From Galaxea fascicularis (Eukaryota > Cnidaria > Anthozoa > Scleractinia > Euphylliidae), in assembly GCA_948470475.1 (NCBI GenBank), contig OX419335.1:34816319-34880318 (forward strand): DNA of 64,000 bases, written 5' to 3'. The notes under the pieces are model-generated. The model saw only the letters and a list, made by a program, of their open reading frames with translations, searched no databases and was not told where the DNA came from. Below are positions 44,393 to 50,745 of this stretch, piece by piece; the first letter of the stretch is position 1; every line of letters begins with the position of its first letter. Made by a program: the position numbers and the translations under genes.

Positions 44393-45437
44393 TCAAAGAC
44401 CAACAAAATTGCACGAGCCCGTAGGGCGAGTGCAATTTGTGGTCTTTGAAAAAATTTACGAGTGCTCATTTATTCCAAATTGCACGAGAAAAATAATGTG
44501 ATTACTTATTAATAATACACTTGAAAAAATAGACTACTTTTTAAGCTTCAAGCCCATACATTGACTACTGAGGTACGCAGAAGGCATTGCCCTCGATCTT
44601 CCGAAACTTGGAGAAGCTTCGAAAATATCCGGAGATCACCGGAAGTGTTCGGTAATCTTCGAAAATCTTCGGTAGTGTTCGGGTAATCTTCGGGAGTGTT
44701 CGGGTGATCGTCGGATGCATTTGGGTGATCGTCGGAAGTATTCGGCGATCTTCAGAAATCTTCGTGTGTTCTTCGGAAATCTTCGGAAGGTTTCGCACGA
44801 TATTCGGCGGTCTTCGAAATACATCGGTTGGTCTTCGGAAGTCTTCGAGTCTTCGTTTTAACTTCGGAAGTCTTCGTTGTAATTTGCACTCGTGTTACAT
44901 TTTTGCACTGGTGTTACACTTTTTTGCACTGGTGTTACACTTGAACTGCACTGCTCTCAGCCAATCACAATCGAGTAATTTTTTCAAGTGTATTATTAAA
45001 AATGTTATTTCTCGTATTTTGGAAAACGTTTCAAGTCGCCTGACATGTTTCAATTCTCCTTTTGTCTTTCAAGATTCTGTGTAAACCAATGCCAGGGCCT
45101 CGGCTACTGCGCTCCTCAAGCTGTCCGCCAAGAGGTGCTTCCGTTGCCGCTGGATTTTCCCGCCAATACCGACATTGCACGGTTAATCCCATTTTTCCCG
45201 CCATACATGACCTCGCTTCAATTTTACTACCAGTTTGACTACACGTTTACCGTCCAGCCCTCTCCGTTTGGTATCAGATTGTTTGCAAACGAGGCTGTGA
45301 TCTACACAAAACAAAAGCTAGAAAAGGCGGGAATGCACAAGCTGCAAGTCACCGCTGATATGTTATATGTGGATGGCACGCTGGCCTGTAGGACTGTTTT
45401 TACAGTGTATATAGATGTCTCCAGATTTAGTTTTTGA
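12161..45437 (+). CDS. HMCN: Hemicentin-like extracellular matrix protein, complete 32-exon gene
   Basis: Thirty-two exons join with consistent phases into 6,843 coding bases (2,280 aa plus TGA). Order: signal peptide, vWA, linker, 11 Ig, 2 TSP1, G2F, 10 EGF, fibulin-type end; this order is diagnostic of hemicentin (fibulin-6), a secreted protein of basement-membrane junctions and tissue attachment lines. Vertebrate HMCN1 has over 40 Ig domains and several TSP1 repeats, so this is a compact form. Exons: 12161-12404, 14647-14843, 15906-16236, 17096-17320, 17692-17949, 18381-18647, 19508-19765, 20168-20434, 21841-22110, 22613-22876, 23764-24042, 24245-24520, 25014-25253, 26868-27140, 27806-28060, 31987-32253, 33105-33275, 34313-34483, 35280-35745, 36023-36204, 36746-36808, 36939-37061, 37705-37836, 38714-38845, 39348-39461, 39900-40031, 40949-41077, 41668-41790, 42170-42292, 42683-42808, 43753-43873, 45074-45437. 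The ATG at 12161 starts the hydrophobic leader. No transmembrane segment follows. An ATTAAA at 45922 may signal polyadenylation. Confidence 0.92.
13451..13483. repeat. Perfect 15-bp-arm palindrome
   Basis: TAGATTCCATGTTGC, spacer CAT, then the exact reverse complement. It sits in the first hemicentin intron, just before the hairpin MITE at 13491. The word ACAGATTCCAT recurs near 38138, which suggests a repeat terminus. Confidence 0.8.
13491..13795. repeat. Hairpin MITE 'ACGCGCCGAGTGC', copy 1
   Basis: It starts AAACGCGCCGAGTGCATTG. The first ~125 bases form a long hairpin (GGGAATTTTTAAGAACACGA against its complement, then CTTATATAACTCAACAATG). The right part includes AAATGTCCCGGTGATTTAAG and CGACCAATCACAGCGCGCG. 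It is nearly identical to 22966-23335 except for a 29-base deletion at the hairpin apex. Confidence 0.88.
14018..14164. mobile_element. hAT-like MITE with 8-bp target duplication
   Basis: Termini are CAGGCTTTTAGCCAG and CTGGCTAAAAGCCTG, perfect 15-base inverted repeats. Inside them, GGCCGTCCGG and CTGGACGGCCAG are further self-complementary words. The element is flanked on both sides by AATTGAAG (14010-14017 and 14165-14172). An 8-bp duplication and a CAGG terminus are typical of the hAT superfamily. It is 147 bases, non-coding, in the first hemicentin intron. Confidence 0.85.
14295..14420. repeat. G-rich low-complexity tract
   Basis: Several runs of 8-10 G separated by A-rich words. The repeated TGGGGGG and GGAGGGAGGG could form G-quadruplexes on this strand. 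It is intronic and non-coding. Confidence 0.6.
15573..15768. repeat. Pyrimidine-rich minisatellite
   Basis: Degenerate tandem copies of a unit like TTTCTCCCTCCTCCCTAC run for nearly 200 bases, all pyrimidine on this strand apart from A at fixed positions. It lies 140 bases upstream of hemicentin exon 3. The apparent proline/serine-rich reading frame here is an artefact of this composition. Confidence 0.7.
17096..17949 (+). other. Hemicentin exons 4-5: linker between vWA and Ig repeats
   Basis: Exon 4 (17096-17320) encodes [20 protein letters not shown], a beta-sandwich-like segment found after the vWA of hemicentins, where it is often described as a galactose-binding-like or extracellular fold. 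Exon 5 (17692-17949) encodes a further strand-rich segment ending [19 protein letters not shown]. Both are bounded by phase-1 introns. Function beyond spacing is unknown to me. Confidence 0.75.
18000..18242 (+). repeat. Probable 3' end of a LINE with TTG-repeat tail
   Basis: Non-coding sequence ends in TTAAATAAAGTTTTGTTGTTGTTG, a polyadenylation-like signal followed by a short TTG tail, which is a common LINE 3' end in cnidarian genomes (only the AAATAAAG and TTGTTGTTG parts are diagnostic). No reverse transcriptase remains. Confidence 0.4.
19865..20015. mobile_element. Short TIR element, pogo/Tigger-like termini
   Basis: It begins TACAATGGAACCCTGTTAAT and ends with GGTCGTATGGTAGGGTTCTA then CTGTA, an imperfect inverted repeat. 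Interior words TGGTCGGATTAACGG and GTGGTCGTAATAAC are also complementary. The type of end (CAGTxGAACC) resembles Tigger/pogo non-autonomous elements. It lies in a hemicentin Ig intron. Confidence 0.6.
20480..20890. other. C/A-rich strand-asymmetric block in a hemicentin intron
   Basis: For about 400 bases the plus strand is rich in C and A and poor in T (for example CCCAACACAACAGACCCC, GAACCGCAGACAACACCCC), unlike both flanks. On the minus strand a 116-residue open frame exists, but it looks like no protein I know. The composition suggests foreign or transposed DNA; no termini are evident. Confidence 0.45.
21532..21767. mobile_element. TTAA-bounded MITE with long inverted repeats
   Basis: It runs from TTAAGGCCGTGGCAAACGAG to CTCGTTTGCCAGGGCCTTAA. 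Internal AAACATTTGTTACGGACACA and GGACACAATATTTGTGTCC make most of its 236 bases self-complementary. The TTAA ends are the target signature of piggyBac-type elements, so a non-autonomous piggyBac relative is possible. It ends 73 bases before hemicentin exon 9. Confidence 0.75.
22966..23335. repeat. Hairpin MITE 'ACGCGCCGAGTGC', copy 2 (fuller)
   Basis: Same element as 13491-13795, with the intact apex GCACGAGCCGAAGGCGAGTGC (21 bases, 23043-23063; halves GCACGAGCC and GGCGAGTGC). It also holds an extra internal segment around 23215-23255 where AACTCAACAGTGCACGCG repeats part of the left end. Intronic, between hemicentin exons 10 and 11. Confidence 0.88.
24634..24795. repeat. Poly-T and poly-G low-complexity tracts
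   Basis: A T-rich run at 24634-24662, another at 24755-24769, then a run of about 16 G ending near 24790. Nothing coding; such homopolymers are prone to assembly error. Confidence 0.6.
25921..26200 (-). repeat. tRNA-derived SINE (family 2), copy A with intact tRNA-like head
   Basis: On the minus strand 26164-26092 is a 73-base tRNA-like head. The acceptor stem GACCTCG pairs fully with CGAGGTC, the A box reads TAGCTTAGTCGG, and the T arm is GTGGGTTCGATTCCCAC. The anticodon arm does not fold properly, so it is not a usable tRNA. The body continues down to about 25921 and includes CCTGATACCCTTTACTAGGG and AACTCTGAAGTG-type words. Further copies are at 26221-26470 and 62079-62255. Confidence 0.8.
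26221..26470. repeat. SINE family 2, two head-to-head fragments
   Basis: 26221-26315 repeats the tail of the neighbouring SINE (GTTGTGCCGCGTAGCACTAT, then GGAACAGAGAATTAACTC). At about 26316 the sequence switches to the opposite strand of the same element (TTCCCACCGAGGTCATAAG through CACTTGAATTTACACTTC), making a large imperfect palindrome with 26000-26100. Confidence 0.75.
28970..31750 (+). mobile_element. Degenerate CR1/L2-type LINE (endonuclease + reverse transcriptase)
   Basis: It sits in the hemicentin intron between exons 15 and 16. Frame from about 28970: endonuclease half with [17 protein letters not shown] (the GDxN motif) and SISDHS (SDH motif). After a frameshift near 29859 comes reverse transcriptase: [45 protein letters not shown] and HADDTHL, where the usual YADD has His. 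A stop replaces a sense codon near 31068, a frameshift follows near 31110 and another stop lies near 31298. The C-terminal tail [20 protein letters not shown] is in the last frame. The first endonuclease strands are missing. The 3' end is AAATAAAAAAAG at about 31742. It is dead. Confidence 0.85.
32312..32492. repeat. TIR element with hammerhead-like centre
   Basis: Arms GTGAAGTACGATCGTCCGGA plus GTAGTCCTGAGAAGGACTG on the left match the complement on the right (CAGTCCTTCTCGGGACTAC, GTCCGGACGATCCTACTTCA). The centre, read on the minus strand, contains CTGATGACGAC and GTTGTCGAAACG (32376-32408). Confidence 0.7.
33556..33665. repeat. Palindromic MITE
   Basis: AAAAATTTGGTTTTATCAAC and GGAGTTGATAATGT are mirrored by ACATTATTAACTCC and GTTGATAAAACCAAATTTTT. 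The central 40 bases include GTACAGAATCCCTGTAC, itself a small hairpin. It lies between the two TSP1 exons of hemicentin. Confidence 0.8.
34138..34203. repeat. Foldback MITE, copy 2 (diverged)
   Basis: CAGTCGTTTTTAGGGGAGTC and TTCTCTAAAAAAACCGACTG correspond to the arms of the element at 10994-11077, with several mismatches and a shorter outer arm. Confidence 0.65.
35280..36204 (+). other. Hemicentin G2F (nidogen-type beta barrel) domain
   Basis: Exons 19 and 20 (35280-35745, 36023-36204) join in phase 2 and encode a ~215-residue domain beginning with [15 protein letters not shown] and containing [25 protein letters not shown] barrel strands (shown here in two parts, FVFKTRVNF and [10 protein letters not shown]). 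In nidogen and hemicentin this G2F barrel binds perlecan and collagen IV. Its position between TSP1 and EGF repeats is the family's signature. Exon 21 (36746-36808) is a short linker, SSSDPCLEG. Confidence 0.85.
37205..37556 (-). mobile_element. 5'-truncated LINE relic (reverse transcriptase C-terminus), antisense in hemicentin intron
   Basis: Read on the minus strand from about 37536, the frame gives [40 protein letters not shown] and [16 protein letters not shown] before a stop. This matches the R-T-x-x-x-x-(S/F)-x-x-x-G-x-x-x-W-N-x-L-P pattern that ends LINE reverse transcriptase ORFs. A TTTAAATAAAG polyadenylation-like word follows on the minus strand near 37216. Only this end of the element remains. 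Confidence 0.75.
40450..40690. repeat. Two tandem palindromic units
   Basis: Each unit of about 120 bases reads CCTACCCCTCCCCTAAC, then AAGTTACAATAAGTTAATAAG, then TGTTGGGTTAGGGGAG and GGTGGGT with a closing CCCAGTTGCCCAGATACTG. The left and right parts pair with each other. The second unit starts near 40575 and differs by a few bases. It lies in the intron before EGF 6. Confidence 0.75.
43245..43600 (-). repeat. tRNA-derived SINE (family 3) plus a second body fragment
   Basis: On the minus strand, 43455 to about 43385 is a tRNA-like head: TTAGCTCAGTTGATAAAGC (A box) and ATGGGTTCCACTC (B-box-like). The body down to 43245 includes GATCGTCCACGTC and AATCTATATTCAT-type words. The same body recurs at about 43505-43595 without a head (ATGAATATATAAAGATC, TCAATGATCGTCCCAG). 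It lies in the intron before EGF 10. Confidence 0.65.
44340..44999. repeat. Composite hairpin-plus-TIR element, copy 2, carrying a minisatellite
   Basis: Module 1 (44340-44506) is a hairpin: AAATTTTTTCAAAGACCA and TGGTCTTTGAAAAAATTT around the apex at 44411-44432. Module 2 (44508-44999) has inverted ends TTAATAATACACTTGAAAAA and TTTTTCAAGTGTATTATTAA. Near the right end is CTCTCAGCCAATCACAATCG, as in the element at 9073-9532. Module 2 is enlarged by the tandem array at 44590-44880. Confidence 0.75.
44590..44880 (+). repeat. Degenerate TCTTCGGAA minisatellite
   Basis: About 290 bases are made of imperfect copies of words such as CTTCGGAAATCTTCGG and GTTCGGGTAATCTTCGG with a period of roughly 10-20 bases. 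Apparent proteins on either strand (repeats of ITRTLPK or RSPEHSRR type) come from this periodicity. It lies inside the last hemicentin intron. Confidence 0.75.
45074..45437 (+). other. Hemicentin terminal exon: fibulin-type C-terminal module
   Basis: The last exon starts after a TTTCAAG acceptor and encodes 121 residues: a cysteine-containing lead ([12 protein letters not shown]) and a strand-rich module ([39 protein letters not shown]) ending VSRFSF before TGA. Position and length match the C-terminal module of fibulins and hemicentins, although the sequence is more diverged than the rest of the protein. Confidence 0.8.
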
Positions 45438-47396
45438 GAGCTTATATCGCTCATACTGACTGTTAGTAATATTTTATAATATTTTTTAAATGCATATTTT
45501 AGGATAAAAGAAGAACTTCAAGATATTTTGTTTGCTGAAGCTAACATGCGAGCAGCTGTGAAACCGTACTCTTCTTGACAAAATTACGAGAAATTCAAAT
45601 TTACAACAGGAATTCCTTGAGGTTTATTTTCTACAACTAATCTCCATATCTCCTTCACATTCATTTTGTAACCACCAGCTACAGTATATATCTCGATCGT
45701 TCGTAGTTTCTCTCTCTGTGGAATGTTGTAAATGCTGTTATAATGAACTATTTATACCAACTTTACGTAAGTGGCCTTCAAACTGTAAACGTGTAACCTT
45801 CGAATGCTACTTTGTTAGAAGTTTTTTTTCAGTCGCCGTTTACATGATAGTTGACTATACTGTCTATACTTAAAGCTGAAGTGGAATACTGTAGACATCG
45901 TACCCAAGGCTTTCAAAGTTAATTAAAGAACACTACAGTTTTATGCACGGACATCTGCATGGAGACTGCACGTCCGCTGCTCTTCTTTACTCGGTACTCT
46001 ACACCAATAACGGTCCTTCTGTCACAGAACGAACAATGAAAATCAATTTCCTTGGCCCTCTTGTTACACTTGCGGCACGAGACCCCCTCACCACTTGAAT
46101 CCACGATGAAGAGCCCGCCACAAAATTTGAGTATCCGCTGACCATAATTCTGCCATTCGCCCAAGCACATGACGTCATGTTTGATATAGCCACAGGGGCA
46201 TTTGAGGGAAAGTGTTTCCAATGGCATGACTTGGAATGAGAGCGATCCCTAAGCAAACATGATATAAAGCTATTTAGGTTTACCATAAAAAAAGCTTTCA
46301 TGGCGAGTCCACAAGTCGGTAGTTCCCGACCCATGCTTGACACAGGAGACAAGTTACTCCAAAGCAATAGACCTTTCCATGGCTTATGACGCCATCTTTG
46401 TTGGGGTGGGGGGAGACGGATAAAATTACAGGAAATGTATTGGATTTTGGCCCACTTTGAACCCCTGTAACTCCGCCGCGGGGACAGTATTTTGACAGCG
46501 AGATTATCTTGTACAGAGATTATTTCCATGAAGTATAGAGAACAGATTCGGGCTACAACATGTTGACTTGGCAGCAAGTCTACAATAACCGTAAATGAAT
46601 TTTTAAGATTTCGTGGAAACCCTTCTAATCAAAAATATGCAAATTCAGCGAAATTAGAAGCCAAGATTCCAAATTATTGACGCCGTACATTCTTTGCTGG
46701 CCTAATTTTTCTGTTGGATGAACGAGATCAATAAAATTAGTAAAAATTGTTTCAAATGATGAAAATGCACTTCTTTGCGGCTTACAGCGGTTCAAAGTCG
46801 GCCAAAACCCCACACATTCACTTTAAGCCTTGTTTGCGCCTTTTATGACTTAACATATTGACACCGTTTCCAAGAACTGCGAAATCTCGTTACTTTTCGT
46901 CACGTATGCCTTGCAACCCCATTCGGTCAACACATATAGATTGTACATGGAGGTTTAAATGATGTAGTTTCGGGTCATTGTGGGTAATTTATCGGTCATA
47001 GTTTAGTACCTACAACCTGGCATTTGTGCATCAAAATGTATTGAACACAACTTCCGGGTTTAACCATGCGAAAGTAAAACAAATTCAGTGAACCTGGAAG
47101 TTCTTTTTCTTTTCGATTTTTGTTTGTTTGTTTTTGTTTTTTGCTTACCTTTACGGACTATTAGCGTTCTCTCCCTAAAGTACACCTTGTATGTTGCAGC
47201 TAAATTCCGCTAACACATTTGATACATAGAGTCCTTCCGCCCGAGTGTAAAAGAGAAAGTGCGGACCACAATCCATAGCGACCTCAATTATCGCCAGTTG
47301 GAGGGGTGGTTACAAAGTATTCAGATCGTGGTGTTCTACGTGTTTTAGGAGGAGCAACGGAATATCTAAGAAACTGCTATCAGAAGCTGAAATATC
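45438..47396. other. Intergenic region between hemicentin and FAM174-like genes
   Basis: Hemicentin 3' UTR should occupy the first ~500 bases, with ATTAAA at 45922 the best candidate signal. The one possible coding piece is the minus-strand block at 45919-46248. The bases just before 47397 must hold the FAM174-like promoter and 5' UTR; no core element stands out. Confidence 0.5.
45919..46248 (-). CDS. Possible terminal exon of an unidentified cysteine-rich protein
   Basis: On the minus strand a good acceptor (GTTTGCTTAG) is followed at 46248 by an open frame of 109 residues ending in a stop. An in-frame TAG overlaps the acceptor, so the frame begins exactly where splicing would start. The frame holds KCPCGYIKHDVMC, FCGGLF, SCRKCNKR and HCSFCDRR, an ordered set of C-x-C and C-x-x-C pairs as in zinc ribbons. 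I do not recognise the family and cannot find a convincing upstream exon before 47396. It overlaps the expected hemicentin 3' UTR on the other strand. It could also be the relic of a mobile-element protein. Only the cysteine pattern and acceptor support it. Confidence 0.35.
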   Translation of the reverse strand, partial: GSLSFQVMPLETLSLKCPCGYIKHDVMCLGEWQNYGQRILKFCGGLFIVDSSGEGVSCRKCNKRAKEIDFHCSFCDRRTVIGVEYRVKKSSGRAVSMQMSVHKTVVFFN

Positions 47397-50300
47397 ATGA
47401 ATTCCTGCGTGAAGCAGGTGTTGGTTATTTCCTTCGTGTCGTTTGTTCTTTTGCAAGGTACGTATACGCTACGTCTTTGGTGAATTTGCGTGCAACTTGT
47501 GCACACTGTTGTGCAGTGACGTGTTCGCATTTTAAGTAGTTGTATCGACAGTTGTGTCGGTTTGATTGTCTCTTTTCTGGTACTTACATGCTAATTTTGC
47601 AATACATTTACCACTAACCCGTTCCATCGACCATGAATAATTAAGCTAAAATCGAAAATGTCAATATACGATTGTTAAAATTCCGAAATACCTATTTCTT
47701 TCGTCCTGTGAAAGTTTCTTTCGGCTTGCCTCGCCTTACCTTGAGTGCGAAAGGTTGTTTCTTTCGTTTGGCAAGAGGTCTCTCGCCTTTCTGTATTAGT
47801 TTTCAGGGATATTTTCTCAACGGGCCTCTGGAGCCAGGGTAACTGTATTCCTGTCGTGGATGTTAAAGTATTTGTTTAAGCTTAACACTAAGCTCTTTTC
47901 TGCGGACCAACAAATATAAAACATTGCACATGACTATTGAAAAGGTCAAGTTTCTGTTTAGGTCAGCTTTTTCTTCGGAGAGTTGACTTCAATTCGAGTT
48001 TTACATAAGCTACATGTAAGCTTACAGTTATCGTTGCATTATTTGTTACCGAAGATTTTTAATGTTTTTTGTGTACTTACTTGGAGGCTGGTTGTAGCAG
48101 AGGGTCCCCTATACTTTTTTCATGATTGGCACGTGATTGGGACTATTTTTTACTTCGTGAAACGTGATTTAGGTTTATTTTTCATTCATGATTCGTGATT
48201 GCCGATATTTGATTTTATTGTGAACGTGAACGAAGTTTGGGAATTATCCGTGACGCGTGAACAGTCGCAATATTTTTGCGTGAATGCATTTTCCAAAGTG
48301 GTATAGGAGACCCTCGTAGCACTGTGAGGTGGTCTTTAAATTTATTTCAATTGCTTGGCTTTGTAGTTGACAAGATGCACATGATGAACAAACAAAATTG
48401 ATCAACGACCAACAGTGCTTTCAATAAGATTTGAAATAGGTGGCTACCTCGGAACAGCACCCGCCAGAGTAATTTGAGAAGCCCAGGAGAATTTCAACCG
48501 AATTTTCGACTTGAACGCGGTGAAATACCCGCCGACTTTCAACAGAATACCCGCCGGAGCTCCGGCGGGTGCCGGGTCCTATTGAAAGCACTGGACCAAG
48601 GGTCTAGGTGTGATGTACATAGTGTTGTGACCTGTATTAAAATAATTATTAAGGCAGGTGTAAAATAGAATCTCAAAAGGTAATGCCACAGGTCCTTCTC
48701 GCCAACCCTTCGTGATAACATTTTCTACTGTATACTTGTTACATTAATTTTACTGCCTACACCAGGGATGTCACTAATTTTTGAAGTAGGTGGGAATATA
48801 CAAAAAATAGCCGGAGATTAGAGTTGCTGTAGTGAAGTCATGATGCTGGTTTTATATCAAAGTAGCCGGGGACATAGCTTAAAATACGAGGGGTATTTTG
48901 GTATACTATGAGTATTGTGCTTGCGGAGGTCATAGTGATCACTTCTATTTTGTAAACAGTACCTGTGAAACACAAGAATGAGGTTTAAAAAAATATGAGT
49001 AATGAAAGTTGTTTATATATGAACAAAAGGATTGGGGGGCATAAAGAATGCAAATTTCCCCAGTGGTCATGTTGGCACATTGTGCTTTATTTTTAAACTC
49101 TCCCTACTATTCACTAAGTTTGATGTTACACTTAGTTGCTTGCAAGATTAAAAAGTGCACATTGCAAAGTCTAAAAATTCATTGAACTAGAAGCCATTTT
49201 GGCCACTTGGCCTTCCAATTTAATTTCCGAAATTAAAATTTGCCTCTTCACTGATTCACTTAGTTATACAATTGTAACTATAATACACAAACATAGCATA
49301 ACAAGATCTGAATTCCTTTCTGTATTTTATTGTTACTACAGTATCAGAGAATTGCATTACCCTCTCTAATTGCATTTTTCAAGGAAGTCTTAAGCTTATG
49401 TGCATTGCATATGTTTATAACATAAAAATTATTCAGGTAAAGTATGCAAAGACCTGTACGAAATTACACATAAACCAAAACACTACATAGGAAACCGATA
49501 GAGCTGATAATTCACTAAAAGTTTGTAAAATAACGATCATAGTAGTCGTTAAAAGAAAAGAAGTTACTTGCATCTTCTCTTCCATATGTTGATTCTCTCA
49601 GAATTCTCTGTGATGTAATATGGCTGTTGTTCTACATTCATGCTTGCACGAATATGCTTGAGGCGAGCTTTGTGGACAATAGAAGACCAATAGAGAGCAT
49701 TTTTTGACTTGGGCTCTCCCCAGGAAGCCTGAGCAATTAATGCTGCATTCCTTGTAAAGATTAGAATTTACAGTGACCATCCTGTATCACTTTTCAAAGC
49801 ACCTTTTTTAAATCAGTACCGTACAATGTATGTTTTTGCCTGTCTATCAAAGTGATGAACAAAAAGATGTTAAGAACTGGTAATAATAGTTCTATACACA
49901 TTGCTTTTGACTGATAAATAGTTTTTTACATGGACAGGCTATGAAGGAACCCCCCAACCAACTGAAGAAGCAACATCTGCAAATGGGACAACACCAACTT
50001 CAATACCTACAACAGAAAAGAATGAGCTCAATGTCTCAACTTCTACCACAGCAAACCCAAATATCACATCACCTACCCATGGAAAGTCTGAAAAGAACAA
50101 TGGTAGCTCTCCATCCACAGACAACGATGGTTCACATAGTTTTCCACCCAAAGACAACAGTGGTTTGTTGCAGAGGTCACTGTATGTGGTAGGTGATAAC
50201 CTTTGTTCATAACAAATTTGCTGTAGAGCTATTATTGCAAGTTGACAATTTAATTAAGCTAAAGGATAACAGCATTAAAGGATAGTCATGTAGAATCAAT

Positions 50301-50712
50301 CTGTTGTTATCCCAACATTACCAAAATCTTGTTAGCAGAACTTCAAAGAGTATTCCTTATGGGCCATTCATAAATTTGTAATCAGAAGTACTATGTAAAA
50401 CTTGTATTAACTCCCTGTGTTTGCACTGCTATTTAACATAATAGTAGGCATTGGTATGCAGTCAATCTTGCTTGAAAAAAAAGGTGACCTTGTTTCTTCT
50501 GGGGATAGGATGAGCTTTTATCACAGAGAGTTTGCAAAGTGAAGAAAGATGGTTTGTTTGAGCAGATAAGTTACTTTAAATCGCAGGAAGTAGGGGAGGG
50601 CATTTGCTTAGCAAAATGATTAGGACAATATACATGTAGATAAGGTAAATAAATAATAGTCTCCATTTGGTACGAAAAAGCAGGAGGAAAATTGTGAGCT
50701 CTGAGGAACTGA

Positions 50713-50745
<33 letters not shown>

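Noticed and set aside
44565..44824. Arginine/isoleucine-rich repeat proteins on both strands
   Set aside because: Produced by the TCTTCGGAA minisatellite; frames on several phases look equally repetitive.
46250..46577. 192-codon minus-strand frame overlapping the candidate cysteine-rich exon
   Set aside because: It reads a different frame across the acceptor, has no family features, and the cysteine-pattern frame is the better one.
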